Notes: generated from the sequence alone by a model not told the origin. DNA of 64,000 bases from Odontocerum albicorne (GCA_949825065.1 OX463847.1:35907789-35971788), one strand, 5' to 3'. Positions 10,303 to 22,288 are shown, numbered from the stretch's first letter. Made by a program: numbers and translations.

Positions 10303-10646
10303 TATCACTACGCGATCTCTTTGTTGGGGTAGGCAGAAGGGACAGAGCGCTGGACTTTCCTATCTTGACATACATCCTTCGCCTCTTGCACATCCATACA
10401 CCATCTCATACAATTTCTACGATTTCTCTTCGAAGAGAGTGCTCTTCTTCGAGTTGCACAACACATCTGTCTTAAGTTTACATTCATCCCGAAACACTTT
10501 CTTTCCGTGTTATACATTGTTACCCCATGTAATCTTCTCAAGGCAAGTATTTCTACAAGGTTTGTTCGATTCCTTTCAGTCTTATTCCACGTCCACGTTT
10601 CACTCCCATACACCAACATTGGTACGAAAATAATGTTTATGGACAA
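10303..10646 (-). pseudogene. LINE-F RT C-terminal region, best copy
   Basis: A 112-codon open frame on the reverse strand. Residues 6-22 read IFVPMLVYGSETWTWNK, the conserved Y-G-x-E-T-W segment that follows the RT core. The end reads VQEAKDVCQDR and then VPSAYPNKEIA, the typical tail of this element class. The middle is disturbed compared with related copies (one or two compensating indels likely). No catalytic box is present. Similar decayed copies occur at 3.0, 5.0, 6.1, 13.7, 21.8, 36.2, 39.7, 45.6, 46.6 and 60.4 kb. Confidence 0.85.
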
Positions 10647-10649
10647 GTA

Positions 10650-11250
10650 TAATAACAGATTTTTATATTACCCGGTTCTAGTATACCTATATATGGTACA
10701 TAAATATACGTTTTAGTGTCTCATTGACTGATTCTTATCGCGTCACACCGTTTGATATCCCACTTAACTTAAATAAAATTTCCTTTTATTATTATTGAAA
10801 TATGTAAGTAAACAATACCGATTTTGAACAAATCATATACATATATATTTAAGCAAATAAAAATAAAACTCACAATAAGATGATTTTATAAACCCACATT
10901 TATACTAAAACGGAACTTCTTTAAATTCTTGTTTATGTGCTATTATTACTTTAATATTGTTTGTTTGTTAATTTTTCGAAGACTTTCTTTTGTTGTCGCA
11001 TTGAGGTGACGAAGATACAAAAATATTTCCAAAGCGGATTCTGAGATTTCTACACGTGATAAATATTCAAGAGTCAATTCTCTGGTTGTAAAATCGTTGT
11101 ACAATCACGTAATCGGTCAATTTCTAGAATACACGTGAAATGCTGATCAAGTCAATTGAACGTTCTGCTTAACTTACTTAGTTCATCAAAAAAAATTCAA
11201 TTTGTTATTTTTTGTTAGGTTCGATTCCATTTTAATATATTAATCTTTTA
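10650..11250. other. Unassigned AT-rich spacer
   Basis: No coding frame or repeat partner recognised. Confidence 0.3.
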
Positions 11251-11254
11251 ATGT

Positions 11255-11370
11255 ACAGGTTGTCCTATTTTGAGGTTGGGGGATTGTATTTTATTGTACA
11301 GGTTGCCCTATTTTGAGGTTGGGGGATTGTATTTTATTGTACACGTTGTCCTATAGCTTGGTGGATTGTC
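11255..11370. repeat. 43-bp tandem repeat, 2.7 copies
   Basis: The unit begins tgtacaggttgtcctatttt and ends gggggattgtattttat. Two near-identical units and one truncated, diverged unit are present. Confidence 0.85.
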
Positions 11371-12130
11371 TGTTGAAAAAAATGCTATTTTTAGAAACAT
11401 GCCAGTTTATTAATTTCAGAGTTAAGTAGATACATGAATTATTTCGAAATAATCGCGAATAAATAATTATTTTCGACATAAGAAGTCTTTGCTAAGCTGA
11501 AGCAGAGATTGTTTATTACCTTTATGTTATTTATTTTATTTTATTTCACTTTTTTTAATATTATTTCTATTATTTTTTTTAAGTTTATTTAATTTAATTT
11601 ATTTACATAAATTTAATTTTACTTTATTTTATTTTACTTTTATTATAATGTAGGGTATTTTATCGATCATTGAAAAAAGTTACAAGAGAATCTTAACTAT
11701 AATTTAGAGTGCGCATGAACATAAATACAACTTGTAAGAAATATTATAAATATTTACGTGAATTATATACAAAAAAATTTATCAAAAAGAAGTACGTACA
11801 TGCATACCACCTACCATACAAACATGAGACCGGCTCATGGCTCAGGTAATCAAAGGCCTTAACGTACAAACAAAAAAAATAATAACCAAAATCTACACAC
11901 GTAAAATTAATCCCCTCCAATACACGTACAATAAACGCAAGATATCTCGAAAAGTGTATTAGCTTTTTTAGTTCTTCGCCTTTCTGTTTTTATGGCGTCC
12001 TATACTGTCCAATGGTTTTGATGTTCTGGGGTTAGAAGAATCGGCCATCAGTTAATTTCGGACGTTTCCAGGGGGGCGCTTTTTTATTTTGGTTTCTTGT
12101 TCATGGCTAAATGTATATGTTTTTTATAAA
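11371..12130. other. AT-rich low-complexity spacer
   Basis: It includes a run of ttttatttta-type low-complexity sequence (11518-11645). No gene seen. Confidence 0.35.
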
Positions 12131-12132
12131 AT

Positions 12133-12588
12133 CTATTCCATATTGAAGAGTTTTTTTGAACGAATGTAGCATTGCTGTTTCTTTGGGAATACACAGGAAT
12201 CACAACACATGCTAGTTTTCCCGAACAATGGGACAACATGTTTTGGACAAGACCTGATGGATGCAAACGATTTACCTATTACTGAAAACACGTGTCCATT
12301 ATTGATGGTCCGGAGACGAAAATGAATGAATGATACTGTACATGCAGTGACGCTATGGAACCAGTAAACAAGTAAAGTGAGACTAGCTTCATCATTGGCA
12401 CATTTCAAAACGTAATTAACATAACTTTTAATGTTACGTGTTTTTTTCAGATTGCCTTCCATCTCCACCATAATTTCCTTATTCCATCGATTGATTATAT
12501 AATCACTTTTATTGTAGTTATGTATCTTGTTCATGAATTTTGTATAAATTAACAATAATTTGAATGATGTAACTTGGCTGAAAGACAC
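12133..12588 (-). other. Unidentified 151-codon open frame
   Basis: One of the longer non-repetitive frames in the window. It reads from SFSQVTSFKLLLIYTKF to a cysteine-containing end (SCPKHVVPLFGK, then CCDSCVFPKKQQC). The second frame at 12084-12266 overlaps it. The mix of basic residues and C-x-x-C pairs could come from a decayed transposase or zinc-binding protein, but I cannot name a family. No nearby splice sites or terminal repeats support a gene. Confidence 0.3.
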
Positions 12589-12854
12589 TTGGTAACAAGC
12601 CAGCCAGATTGTACAGTGAAATATTCACAATATAATAAATAAGCAAGGTCTAAGGAATCCACTATTTTACCAAATCCAAGTGGTCAAGATCCTGTCATAT
12701 TTCCATTGTTTGAAGACTCTTTAATATATTCGTTTCCCCTTTTTTAGTAACATCTTCTACTTCAAACTAAATTCATATAATGAAAAAGTGCTTTTCAGAC
12801 TTCAGAAAAATATATCCGAATCATCTTTGTCAAATCACTCAAGATATTGTAACC

Positions 12855-13195
12855 TAGCAATAAGTTCACCAGATTGTTATAAAATTAAGTGTTAATAAAT
12901 AAATAACCAAATTAATTTGTGGTCTGTTTTGGTGTACAAAACATATTATATAAACGGGTTCTCCTCTTTGTCTTCTCTGTGACGGTGCTAGTGATAAGTT
13001 CGCCAGATTGTTATAGAATAAAGTGTCATTAAATAAATTATAGAAATTAATTTGTGTTAATTTGTGTACACCAATTTAATAAGGGACTTCTCTTAATCTT
13101 CCCTGTGACGATGCTAGCAATAAATACTTAACAATAAGCCCGCTAGATTGTTATATTGTAGAATGTATTAATAAATACGTTTTTTAAGATAATCA
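12855..13195. repeat. About 130-bp tandem repeat, 2.5 copies
   Basis: Each unit carries a c(g/c)agattgttata block, then an aataaat-rich block, aattaatttgtg, and a ctctgtgacggtgctag-like end. Units start near 12855, 12989 and 13117; the last is partial. Confidence 0.7.
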
Positions 13196-13199
13196 GTGT

Positions 13200-13680
13200 T
13201 TTGTTTTTCATTAAAAGTATTTTTTAACATGAATCTGTTGTCAAATTATTATCAACAATCCAGGATACGAAAACACAATCCACTATGCCAAGCCATATCC
13301 GTATTGGAAAAATATTTTAAAATTCTTGTTATTGTTTAACGTGGTTCACCTTCGTAGTCATTTGCAGAATTATTTGTTAAGAGTGCATGCAACTTATTAG
13401 TCATACGTATAGTATGATGCGAGACTGTTCCAAGTCAAAACATAATAGTTTCAATATAATTGAGTTTAAATTTAAAGATCAACATAGACGTGGTAAAAAT
13501 AATGAAAGTAAGATAGTTGCAGGAGAAATTAGAGCAATGCGTGGATAAACAAATATGTATTTTTTAAATTAAAAAGTATAAAGATGTTTTATACAATAAT
13601 ATAGTTTTAGGATCAAAAATGTTTCAGATATTGGTTATACATATGAATGGTCTTTATTTATCAATGATGAAATCAAAATA
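13200..13680. other. Unassigned AT-rich spacer
   Basis: Nothing recognised except a possible LINE-F scrap near 13510 (VAGEIRAMRG in one frame). Confidence 0.3.
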
Positions 13681-13689
13681 TCAGAAATC

Positions 13690-13855
13690 TTACAAAGAGT
13701 AGCGTGGAATTAATATAAAAATAATGTATGCCAGAAATAAGTAAGGAAAACTTTAGGAAATATTGCGGATTAAAAGAGGGTGCTGTGCTTAATATAAAGA
13801 AAATAGTATTGAGATGGTTCGGTCACGTAGAAACAGTGAATGATGGAAGTTTAAT
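13690..13855 (+). pseudogene. LINE-F RT fragment
   Basis: The frame reads KYCGLKEGAVLNIKKIVLRW and then FGHVETVND. This is the R-W-x-G-H-V motif region that follows the RT domain in LINE-F and related non-LTR elements. Both ends are lost. Confidence 0.65.
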
Positions 13856-14430
13856 TTAATAATTTATACGAGTAGTATAGAACGTACAATGAACTTAGTA
13901 ATGTCTAGATTAACGCGATACCGTTGAGTTTATTTTATTCTAAAACAGAGAAGAGTGAAAATCTATTTTAGTAGGTGAGTGTGAATGACGAAGTGTATAG
14001 ACGTAGTAGAAGCGAATGATACCTGCTAGGATTGAAAGATGTCGAGATTTTTTTTCTCTGCTTATCTTAATATGGACCAACTCGAATGGAGGGATGCAGT
14101 GACAGTGCTGCAGCCCCGACCTTATTGTATTAGGGGTAGAGAGAGTCAAACGAGTATATCATATTATTAATTGGAAGATTAATGTTATGATCTTTAAGCT
14201 ATGATATTTTGCATTTTATCACCTTCATACAACAACCCTTTTAAGGTACGTAGTAAGAACTTATCTTCACGTCATTCTGTTGTGTTTTTTTAACTTTTTC
14301 CTCATTTATACACCTTGAATTTTCCTTTTTTTCAGAGTTGGATTAATTTGTTTATGCTAAGTTTTTTAAAGTTTTGGATTAATTTAGATATAACATTTTC
14401 TTTAGCATCTTCTTATCTTCTTGGACCAGT
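13856..14430. other. Unassigned spacer
   Basis: No convincing gene. It carries TACGAGTA at 13867-13874. Confidence 0.3.
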
Positions 14431-14431
14431 T

Positions 14432-14650
14432 GATGACCTCCGTGGCCATGTTAGTAAGACGTCTATCTTCCAGCCTGGGGGTTGCGGATTCGATTCCCGT
14501 AGGAACTCAGAATTAAAAAAAATGATCCTATTTTTGTTTTCCCTTAAGGTTTTGTTTAGCAACTATCTAGTTGGTTGGAAGAGATTTACACATTCCAATA
14601 AGCTCGCTAGGTTGTACTGTATACAACAACAGTGTTATAAAATATAATGT
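14432..14650 (+). repeat. SINE-1, near-full copy
   Basis: The tRNA-like head has gtggccatgttagtaagacg (A-box region) and a B-box-like gattcgattcccg. The body runs from cttaaggttttgttta through ctagttggttggaagagatt to ggttgtactgtatacaacaa and ends gtgttataaaatataatg. Other copies are at 27188, 35632 (-), 36704, 48955 and 54828 (-). The tail resembles the LINE-B 3' UTR. Confidence 0.85.
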
Positions 14651-15055
14651 TAAAAAGTCTCAGGTGAAAAACCTGACTGGAGTTATTAAAAAAATCCATA
14701 CAACGGATATCGAGCAACCTCCATATTTTAAGATTAAAACAAATAATAAACTAAATAAATAATGCAATAACTCAAGAGGTACTTTTACTGATTGCCAAAA
14801 TTAACACCAAGTTGAAATACCTCATACAAACAATACAAAAAATGAATATTGAATATTGCAGCTTAGTCTCAAAGTGAAAGTTGATTAAAAAAAACGAGAC
14901 GGAAATAAACATGGATTTGAAATCTGAAACATTAATTTAATTAAGAACTGTAAAGTCTAACTATTTTGACGTACTAAATTTACAATTTATGTTACTGTAT
15001 AATTAACTAGAAGATACATAAAGTAGGGAGAAGAAAAACATCGAAACCAAGTAAG
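14651..15055. other. Unassigned AT-rich spacer
   Basis: No feature recognised. Confidence 0.3.
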
Positions 15056-15059
15056 AGGG

Positions 15060-15260
15060 TCAAATTTACAACAGCATTTTCAAAAGTTTAAGAATTACTA
15101 ACAATTTTCAATAGCATTTTCAAAAGTTTAGGAATTACTTAAAATTTTAAAGAGGGTTTTCAAAAGTTTGAGAATTACTTAAAATTTTCAAGAGCATTTT
15201 CAAAAGTTTAGGAATTACTTAAAATTTTAAAGAGCAATTTAAAAAAATGGGAATTACTTA
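15060..15260. repeat. 40-bp tandem repeat, about 5 copies
   Basis: The unit is of the type agcattttcaaaagttta followed by ggaattacttaaaatttt. Units diverge by a few substitutions and the last is degenerate. Confidence 0.85.
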
Positions 15261-15284
15261 AGCTATCTACAGGATGAGTGGAAA

Positions 15285-15900
15285 ACTCTTTACTTTCATA
15301 GGATTTGCTAATGATTCGACAGTCGTTGCAGAATCTGAAGACGATCTAGAAAATATGCTCCATGACTTCCATTTTTCATCACAAAAATATATTGTAAAAC
15401 GGCCATATCTACATGTATAGAAAAAACTAAATGTTAAACATTTAACGAAAAATCAATGAAATGTCAAGTTATGATTATGACACACCTATTGGAATAGTGA
15501 CAGCATTCAAATGCTGAAGTGTCGAACTACTCAGCTACGATGATCTTAATAAGAGGTTAAGTATGTTAAGCCGCTGATGTCTCTGGATTCTTAAAAGATT
15601 CGGTCGGGAATAAGAAATATTTATCGAGAATAGACAGTAGGGTTATCATTTGTAGTGCATGTTTGAAGTCAATAATGACTTCGTGGAATAGAGACTATGT
15701 TAGCAGATACAACAAAAACGAAAAGTTAGCTCAGAACTTATGAAATAAAAACTCTAGGATCCATTGCAAGTAAAACGCTATGAGATAGAGTTAGACGTTT
15801 CCAAATCCAAGGCATATATGAAATGGATATGAATCCACACACTCGTTAGGCAATGTGAAAATGATGGATAGTAGAAGAGTTCTCTACATCAATGTATGAA
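15285..15900 (+). pseudogene. LINE-E reverse transcriptase fragment
   Basis: The frame from 15301 reads IGFANDSTVVAESEDDLENM followed by LHDF. This is the RT catalytic-box region, with AND in place of the family's ADD, so the catalytic aspartate pair is damaged. Further on, pieces read TTKTKS and EIKTLRSIASKTL, matching the downstream connector segment seen at 25190 and 26690. Many stops and frameshifts. A sister copy at 24060-24340 retains CADD. Confidence 0.8.
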
Positions 15901-16149
15901 ATACCCGCTGGTAAGGTTCAAGTTACCATGTTAGTTATAGGACATGCTCGGCGGAAGCACTATCTGGAGGTCCAGTGTCGAGCCATGATAATTCTTCCCG
16001 GTATGAGGTATGCCTTTAACCTTTGCTAGGGATAACCGTTGAGTGATTCTCAAAGCCTACTTTTGTTGTTAACTTTTTGTTGTTAACTTGGCAACAATGA
16101 TGGCCTTCATCTTCCGTAAGAAAACAGATATGTAAAGTTTTTCCTTGCA

Positions 16150-16565
16150 TCAAAGCGCGCCTCAGCTATTGATGGGTGTATCCGAGTTATTGGATCACCC
16201 AATGTCACTCTGGACATGAGAGCTTATACTCGTATGACAAACAAACTTTTTGGTCTTAATCTTGTCCCTTCAACCTGTTGTAACTTTAGTGGGCAACTGG
16301 ATCAATCCGATTATCATCGCAGAATCACAATTTGTGATACTGCGAAGATAATCGAGTCAATCATTTGTGAAGGTTCTTCATTCAGTCTAACATTGGTAAG
16401 TCTTCTGATCAATTGGCTTCTCCAATCCAGTGGAGTCAAAGGATAGTTTTCTGCATTTGATTTTTTTGTGAAAGTATTAGCAACTTCCTGGGCTATTAGA
16501 ACCCCAGGCTTTAAGCCGAAACATATTTACTACACTACGAGTCATTTTCCTACTCCCGTGATGTC
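16150..16565 (+). repeat. Interspersed repeat Rep-A, copy 3
   Basis: It aligns over most of its length with 2555-2960, including the atctctccttcaacctgttg-like region, the gatactgcgaagataatcga block and caacttcctgggctatt. It contains TACTCGTA at 16227-16234, where the 2.6-kb copy lacks the extra bases. Confidence 0.7.
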
Positions 16566-17610
16566 GGTCGCTAGTATTCTTTGTCGCCGACGGAGGAGTC
16601 TTTTTGGGTAGTTCCTTCTTCGCCACTGCGTGATGTCACGCCCATAAAAAAACTAAGAAGATTTTGATCTTCAGTGTAAATAGCACTTAATGGAAACCTG
16701 TTTTGTTCCACATGACAGCGTGGGTTGTGGTAGGATCGAACGGAACTGTTAGTTACCAGAGTTCGGAACAAATAAGAAACATAAATAAGGAAAAATATAA
16801 AACATTGAAAACAGGTAACTTATTATTACAAGAACGTTTATAAAAAATTGTGTGAATTTCTCAATAGGACCGCAGTCCATCATTTGTATACAACTGTATA
16901 GACAACACAATACTGGTTTCGACTTCCACCAGGATGTGCAAGACCGGTGGTCGCGTGTCGGCAGGCCGGCGGTGACAGATTATTTAACATTTCTTTTTTG
17001 GAAATCGGTAAGGTCATTGGTATTTGCCAGTCGTGGCTTCGTCACCAATGCGGGCCGGTGCAGTGGCCCCTGTAACTGTATTTGTACTCTGCATTCCTCG
17101 GCTCCTATCTTTAGAATGTTAATTCATTCTTGGATCGTATGTACTCGTACAATGTACAAGCGCATTCGCAGAGTCTTACAGACGTATTTACTGTGGACTT
17201 TGTCTTCCTGTTGCAATTAACCTCTCGAATAAAGAATCATCATAAGTAGGTTTTTTTCTCTTTTTTTTATTTAACTGAAAATAAATATCTCATATATTTT
17301 TAGAGTATGTTTTTTAAATGTTGTTTTCAGTGATGAGGATATTTGATTGACACATGTGATAAGCCGGTTGACTTAAAATAGGAATTCCTAGCTAGTCGGC
17401 CAACAAGTCTATGGTATCCGGGAATAGAAATTAAGCATGATGGGGAGGGGAACATGTTTTTTTATATGATTATTGAGGTTATGTTTTTTAAATTGTTGCT
17501 TTGTGTAATATTGTATCTTTTTTTTGTATTGTAAAATAAAATAAACAAATTAAAAATTATTTTAAAAAGAAAGCAAAAAAAAAAACGAAACGAAAATGAT
17601 TTGGATATTA
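16566..17610. other. Unassigned spacer with a GC-richer patch
   Basis: 16919-17100 is GC-richer than its surroundings and contains a donor-like ATCG/GTAAGG near 17007. No protein family was recognised in the 122-codon frame at 16852-17220. Confidence 0.3.
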
Positions 17611-17615
17611 ATTTA

Positions 17616-17960
17616 TGCGGTCGTGACCTAATGTTTAGCATTCACGCAAAGCAAGCGGGCGTTCCAGGATGGATTCCTGGCGGATACACTCCTGAACTAG
17701 TTTTACTCTTAGACCTTTTTATATCTGAATTTATGTTTTTCTCTAGCTTATACGCTGTTTATTATAAATTATTTTAGCACGATTAAGCAACACAAAAGTC
17801 GCGTTATACGTGTATATAATTTTATCTAACAAAAGGCTGCAGCAGATTTAAGCTGCTGTCTTTGAAATTTATTTTCCTTGCCAACGGAATTTTGAGTTTG
17901 ATTTATCAAGTATGTATTTGTTGAAGTGCACTTTGGGCCTCAAAGTTGAGGATCCCCTCG
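17616..17960 (+). repeat. SINE-3 head plus downstream repeat
   Basis: The tRNA-like head gtgacctaatgtttagcatt is followed by a B-box-like ggattcctgg. Then come actagttttactcttagacc and a longer body (gaatttatgtttttct, then gccaacggaattttgagttt) that recurs at 51990-52150 and, reversed, at 55180-55375. Confidence 0.7.
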
Positions 17961-18120
17961 TTATTTCAACGTCGATTCTCTTGGAAAGCAAAGATGTAGT
18001 TTGTTTTTAAGGGAGTGAGCTGTTGCACACCAGCAAACTCACCGGCCACACCACTGTACTGGATCCGATGGCATGCCGAAGTGGGAGGATCGGAGCACAC
18101 CGGCATATTTTTTCTTCTCT
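17955..18120 (+). repeat. Repeat Rep-N, copy 1
   Basis: The block accagcaaactcaccggcca through ccgatggcatgccgaagtgg to acaccggcatattttttc is found in the opposite orientation at 29695-29890. Part of a dispersed family; no coding frame. Confidence 0.6.
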
Positions 18121-18290
18121 TTTTTGAAATAATAGATATGACCAAAGTCATAGTTATCCTTATACACCTGAATACTAGGCGAAAAAAATGTCTGTGTCAT
18201 TCGAGGGGAGTAGCACAGCACGGGGTTCGAACTGGCAAACTTTCACAAGTCCAATGCGTTTCTGCGGGGGCATGCACCTTATAGTGAATG
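18120..18290 (-). repeat. SINE-4 copy
   Basis: Reversed, it reads aacgcattggacttgtgaaa and a B-box-like cagttcgaaccccg, then ctcgaatgacacagac and gcctagtattcaggtgta. The plus-strand copy at 46853-47015 matches throughout. Confidence 0.75.
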
Positions 18291-18489
18291 GCACCAGCTT
18301 GCACATAATTAACTAATACACGCACAGACAGACAGTTTGACAATCATATTTGATCATGAGGGATAGGCTACTCCGTGTCCGAGTGACAACATCGTCTTCA
18401 GTCCTATTAATTGAGCCTTCGGGCTCAGAAACATTGGAGTGAGCTTTTAACTCACGGTTTGACCTCGCACGTCTTGACAATACTTCACC

Positions 18490-18640
18490 GCGCGTAAAGA
18501 GGCATCAACACACGCACCCACGTCTAGCGAGTGTGTATTGTTAGCAGGCGAACTCTTTTATCAGACTGGGAGCATATTTTTATATTTTTTTCTGCTACCA
18601 TCCGAAATCTAATTCAACACTTCCTAGTGGAAGTTAGGCA
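18490..18640 (-). repeat. SINE-2 body
   Basis: Shares caggcgaactcttttatcag and the ggcatcaacacacgcac block (reversed) with the SINE-2 copies at 21026, 42941, 44690 (-) and 54640 (-). Confidence 0.65.
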
Positions 18641-18714
18641 CGTTAAAAACTATAGGTATCATATTACGCCACTTTGATATTTTGCACATACGGGATATTG
18701 ACATGCTTACTCGA

Positions 18715-18850
18715 AATATTAAATAAACAAAAGAAAGCATATATATGTTACGTCCACTTAAAATATAAAAAAAAACAGAAATATTTCAGGACTAGACCTA
18801 GACGAGGAAATTAAAATATTCCTATTTTGTTACAAGGAAAAATGCTAATG
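18715..18850 (+). repeat. Repeat pair member (with 26450-26620)
   Basis: Both copies contain aaaaaacagaa followed by atttcaggactagac, then a short stretch to cctattttgttaca / ccttttttgttaca. Identity unknown. Confidence 0.6.
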
Positions 18851-18909
18851 GATTGAATTGGAAATATAAATCAGAGGGTCACTTGATGTGGAATTTTTGT
18901 AATACAATA

Positions 18910-19135
18910 TTGATGAATTATAATTTAGTTGACTTGGACATGTATTTCAAATGCCAGAAGAACGTTTACTAAAGGAGGTGTCGTTTGCGAATAATAAGAA
19001 TAAAATGTCAATTTGTACAGCGTCTATAGAGAATACTCTCCTCCATAGACGCGGACATATTTAGTACCTTCGGATATGGGCATATTTAGTTCAACACTAT
19101 CAGTTTAGAAGGATGGCTAAATTGACTAAGAAATA
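18910..19135 (+). pseudogene. LINE-G RT C-terminal fragment
   Basis: The frame reads FSWLGHVFQMPEERLLKEVS, then FANNKNKMSICTAS. The W-x-G-H-V-x-x-M motif followed by a basic stretch is typical of the region after the RT domain in non-LTR retrotransposons. Divergent from LINE-F and LINE-L. Confidence 0.65.
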
Positions 19136-19274
19136 TGTAATTTATTTTTTTCCATAGATTGTATTTAATTTTATAACATTTTCACTGAGCTACTGATGTG
19201 CTGGAATGCGCATGAGATGAACACAGGTAATTAGGATTTTAATCCATGTTATTACTATATATTATTCATAGTTT

Positions 19275-19445
19275 AATCATTAACACTGTAGGTGTCAAAC
19301 ACTGTTTATTCCACTTAATATAATGGTATAACTCTACCGGTTTCAAGGTTTTCACCTCATCATTAGGGGATCACTAATAAGACTGAAAAATGTTCAAACT
19401 GGTACCAACATACACATGCATCGAACGGTAAAAAACCGGGCTGGG
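19275..19445 (-). mobile_element. Hairpin element HP1, single truncated arm
   Basis: It aligns with one arm of the full hairpin at 27885-28434: caaacactgtttattccact, ggtataactctaccggtttc, tcacctcatcattaggg, gttcaaactggtacca. The reverse strand of 19335-19366 has a hammerhead-like core in which the CTGATGA box reads CTAATGA. Left flanking bases match the 60-bp unit repeated at 43640. Confidence 0.75.
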
Positions 19446-19619
19446 GATAATCTTGATTATTTTTCTCTGAGTGTTTTTTTAAATAAAAAATAAAAATTAA
19501 GTATCTTCTCATTCGAAATTTAAACCCACTTCTAGTGACAGATTAAAAATATTATAGAATAAATGTGTGTAAAGTTGAGTATAATGATAAGAAAGTGTTG
19601 GCTGCAGGCATTAGACTAG

Positions 19620-19765
19620 ATACTTCCCCGCAAATGCACATGTTTAGAAAAACAAATTTGTAAGAAACTACCAACGGAATGTGAACTAAAAAGAAACCTT
19701 TGCAAATCTTCTGATATGTGATAGTAACACATTCAGCTTTAGGTGGAGTGTAGGGACACCGGAAG
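19620..19765. repeat. Dispersed repeat Rep-P
   Basis: Shares cttctgatatgtgatagtaa and the acacattcagctttaggtgg block with 48370-48430 (nearly identical) and 30785-30870 (diverged). It may be the end part of SINE-2, as it follows a SINE-2 copy at 48157. Confidence 0.6.
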
Positions 19766-19899
19766 GAAGCCATCTTGTATGTAACCATGTGCATACAAGG
19801 GAAAACCAGATGCGATTTATTTTAAAGACAGGTTGAACTTACAACGCAATCTAATAACCAAATTGGAGTAGGATAAGACCAGCTGGCACATTCTTATAG

Positions 19900-20019
19900 G
19901 ATAAGAGAATTAAGGATAAGGGAATTAAGGATGAGGAAATTAAGGATAAGGGAGTTAAGTGTAAGGGAATTAAGGATAAGGGACTTAAGGATAAGAAAAT
20001 GAAGGATAAGGGACTCATT
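19900..20019. repeat. 15-bp minisatellite, 8 copies
   Basis: Unit gataagggaattaag with single-base variants. The units are in exact 15-bp register, so one forward frame reads a pentapeptide of the type DKGIK throughout, but a TAG lies directly upstream and no gene context is present. Confidence 0.95.
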
Positions 20020-20860
20020 GAGGAGAGTCTGCTTTCTAATCGGTGCTATATAAAGTGTCCTTCAATCATTATTACATTGACAATATTTCTCAACACAGTT
20101 CACTTGTCAAATAATTCAATCAATCATTCAGTTATGCTGTATCACATGAATATGAGATTTCTGTCAATATAACAGTAAGATAACTTTTTTTCTCTTAGGG
20201 TGTTGATAAGGAAATTTATGAATTTTTGTAGTAGCAGGTCTGGTCTGAATGGTTCAAGTCAGGACTAAAGATAGTATTCCAATGCCTTAAAAGTCTTTAT
20301 TAGCTTATTAATGGAGTAAACTATAAGTGTTGAGAAGAATATTCTTATAAAATTAATTGTAAGTGGAATGATTGTTTTCATGATATCAATACATTTTCAG
20401 ATCGTTGACTGTTTGTAGTGGATTAACGAAGTGATCCGATTAGGTGTGGTCAGAACTGCAAGGAATATTCCAATGTCTTTAAAGTCTGTCCAGTAGTTTT
20501 TTTACTGAAGGAAACTTTATGTAGGGCGACTATTTTCATGCCATCAATAAATTGACAGCTTTTTTATTTGGTGGTTTTAAAACCTAATTTCCCAAAATAA
20601 TTTATGCATCAATTTTCTTTTGAAAGGTTTTCTAAATCCTACCGTTGAAATCTTCCAGTCATGTTATATGTTAAGCGACGACACTAATTATTTTTTTAAT
20701 TTCATTTGAATAAGAGATACCAACATAATTTCATAAAATATTAATTATAAGATTATTTATCAAATATTCTATTAAAATTGATGGTACCCTACACAACCAT
20801 GTAATATTTAAGAATATTAGATAATTTTCTTTTAAATATCATTTAAATCAATTAATATTA
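20020..20860. other. Unassigned AT-rich spacer
   Basis: No gene recognised. A weak duplicated theme, aaagtctttattagc / aaagtctgtccagtag, occurs near 20290 and 20480. Confidence 0.3.
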
Positions 20861-20861
20861 T

Positions 20862-20943
20862 CATATCGTTGGCATATTTCCAATATCGACATAAAAAACA
20901 TTGGTTTTTATGTCGATGTTGAAAATATGCCAACGATATGAAA
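20862..20943. repeat. Perfect-type hairpin, about 36-bp arms
   Basis: The arms catatcgttggcatattt and aaatatgccaacgatatg, extended by atcgacataaaaa / tttttatgtcgat, surround a 6-base loop. One or two mismatches only. Probably a small foldback element. Confidence 0.85.
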
Positions 20944-21025
20944 TATAATTATTTCCCTTCAGTGACGTAACATTTTTCCTGATTTCCCCATTATCCTTAC
21001 TCCTAATACCCTCTTTTATCTCATT

Positions 21026-21240
21026 GCCCTCCACGGCCTAGTTAGTAAGAGGCTTGACTTCCATCCGGGGATATAGAGTACGATTCCTGATGGTGCTAAA
21101 AAAAAGAATCCCAGTCTGGTAAAAGAGTTTGTCAGGTAATAACACTCGCACGCGCTAAGTATGTGTCCGAGTGTTGCCTTTACACGTGCGGTAGTGTTTC
21201 CAACGCGTGCTCTGATGAACTGCCAAAAGCAAAAGTCTCT
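21026..21240 (+). repeat. SINE-2 copy
   Basis: The head cggcctagttagtaagaggc has a degraded B box (agtacgattcctg). The body has ggtaaaagagtttgtc and a tgttgcctttacacgtgcgg block. Related copies are at 42941, 48157, 44690 (-), 18490 (-) and 54640 (-). Confidence 0.75.
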
Positions 21241-21419
21241 TGACCAGTTTTCCATAAATGAAATTTTTTATTTGTTATATTTAAATTATTAAATGATTCC
21301 TGTCGACAATTTATTTTAGAATTATCTTTTTTATCATTTTATTTTTACTGTAATTCTCACTGTAATGATGTAAAACTCAAAGGTAATTCTTTTATGCAAC
21401 ATGATAAACAAAATTGTTA

Positions 21420-21530
21420 AACATTTTTTCTGGTTGGTTGAAAGAGATTTCCCTTCGGCATTAAACCAAATGTTACTCTGTACATTGAAGTGTTTACATA
21501 AATAAATTAATAAATTCATTGTTACCAGTA
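21420..21530 (+). repeat. SINE-1 or LINE-B 3' tail
   Basis: The block ctggttggttgaaagagatt is followed by cggcattaaacc and cattgaagtgtttacataaa. It could be the end of either family because their tails are homologous. Confidence 0.6.
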
Positions 21531-21744
21531 ATAAAATTTCTTTTACCCACTCTTACCCTATTGAATATTTAACAAAGTTAATTGAATTGCATTCTAAGTA
21601 AAACAATATATTCAACTTTCCTCTTTAGTACTTATTAAATATTTCGATAATTTCTAGGTCATTTAAATTTATGGTAAAAATACATTTGATTCAGTTTATA
21701 ATTAATGAGATTATTTTGGTTTCTATTATTATATACATACTATT

Positions 21745-22060
21745 ATGTATTTTCCAGAGAGGATTGAGCGCCACACTTTCCTATCGCGACATAAATCTTT
21801 CAGCTCTTTTACATCCATATATTTTATCATACTACTAATGCAATTTATCTGAATGTTTACATTAATCTTTCCAAAGTATCATTCACTTGATCTAAACATA
21901 ATTTCCTCTGTCACACTTTCCACTGTATACTTGTTTTGTTAGCTTTTATTAATTCATTCGTTATGCATGTCTAATCTATCTCAGAGTGCTGTTCTTCATC
22001 TTGCTTCATACATCACCCATAAGTTCATATTCTCATACCTAATCATTTTATTCCGTATTG
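21745..22060 (-). pseudogene. LINE-F RT tail, decayed copy
   Basis: Contains ttgagcgccacactttccta and downstream pieces (catctaatctatctcagagt-like) aligned with the LINE-F copies at 39720 and 60430. No open frame. Confidence 0.5.
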
Positions 22061-22288
22061 TCATATTTGTCACATTTTTCACTATTATATCTGTTGATAA
22101 TTTTACAGAATTTTTATTAACTAAACTTACTTTGAAGTAAAGAGGTTTTTGAAGATGTCCAAAGTCAACGTCTTTGTGACTTAAGATCCAATACACAAAA
22201 CGGTGACTTTTAGGAATGTTTTTTTTCAATTATATTTAAAAAGCATTAAAGTTTTTTGTTTTCACGTTGTAGTTTTTCTAAATAGGTA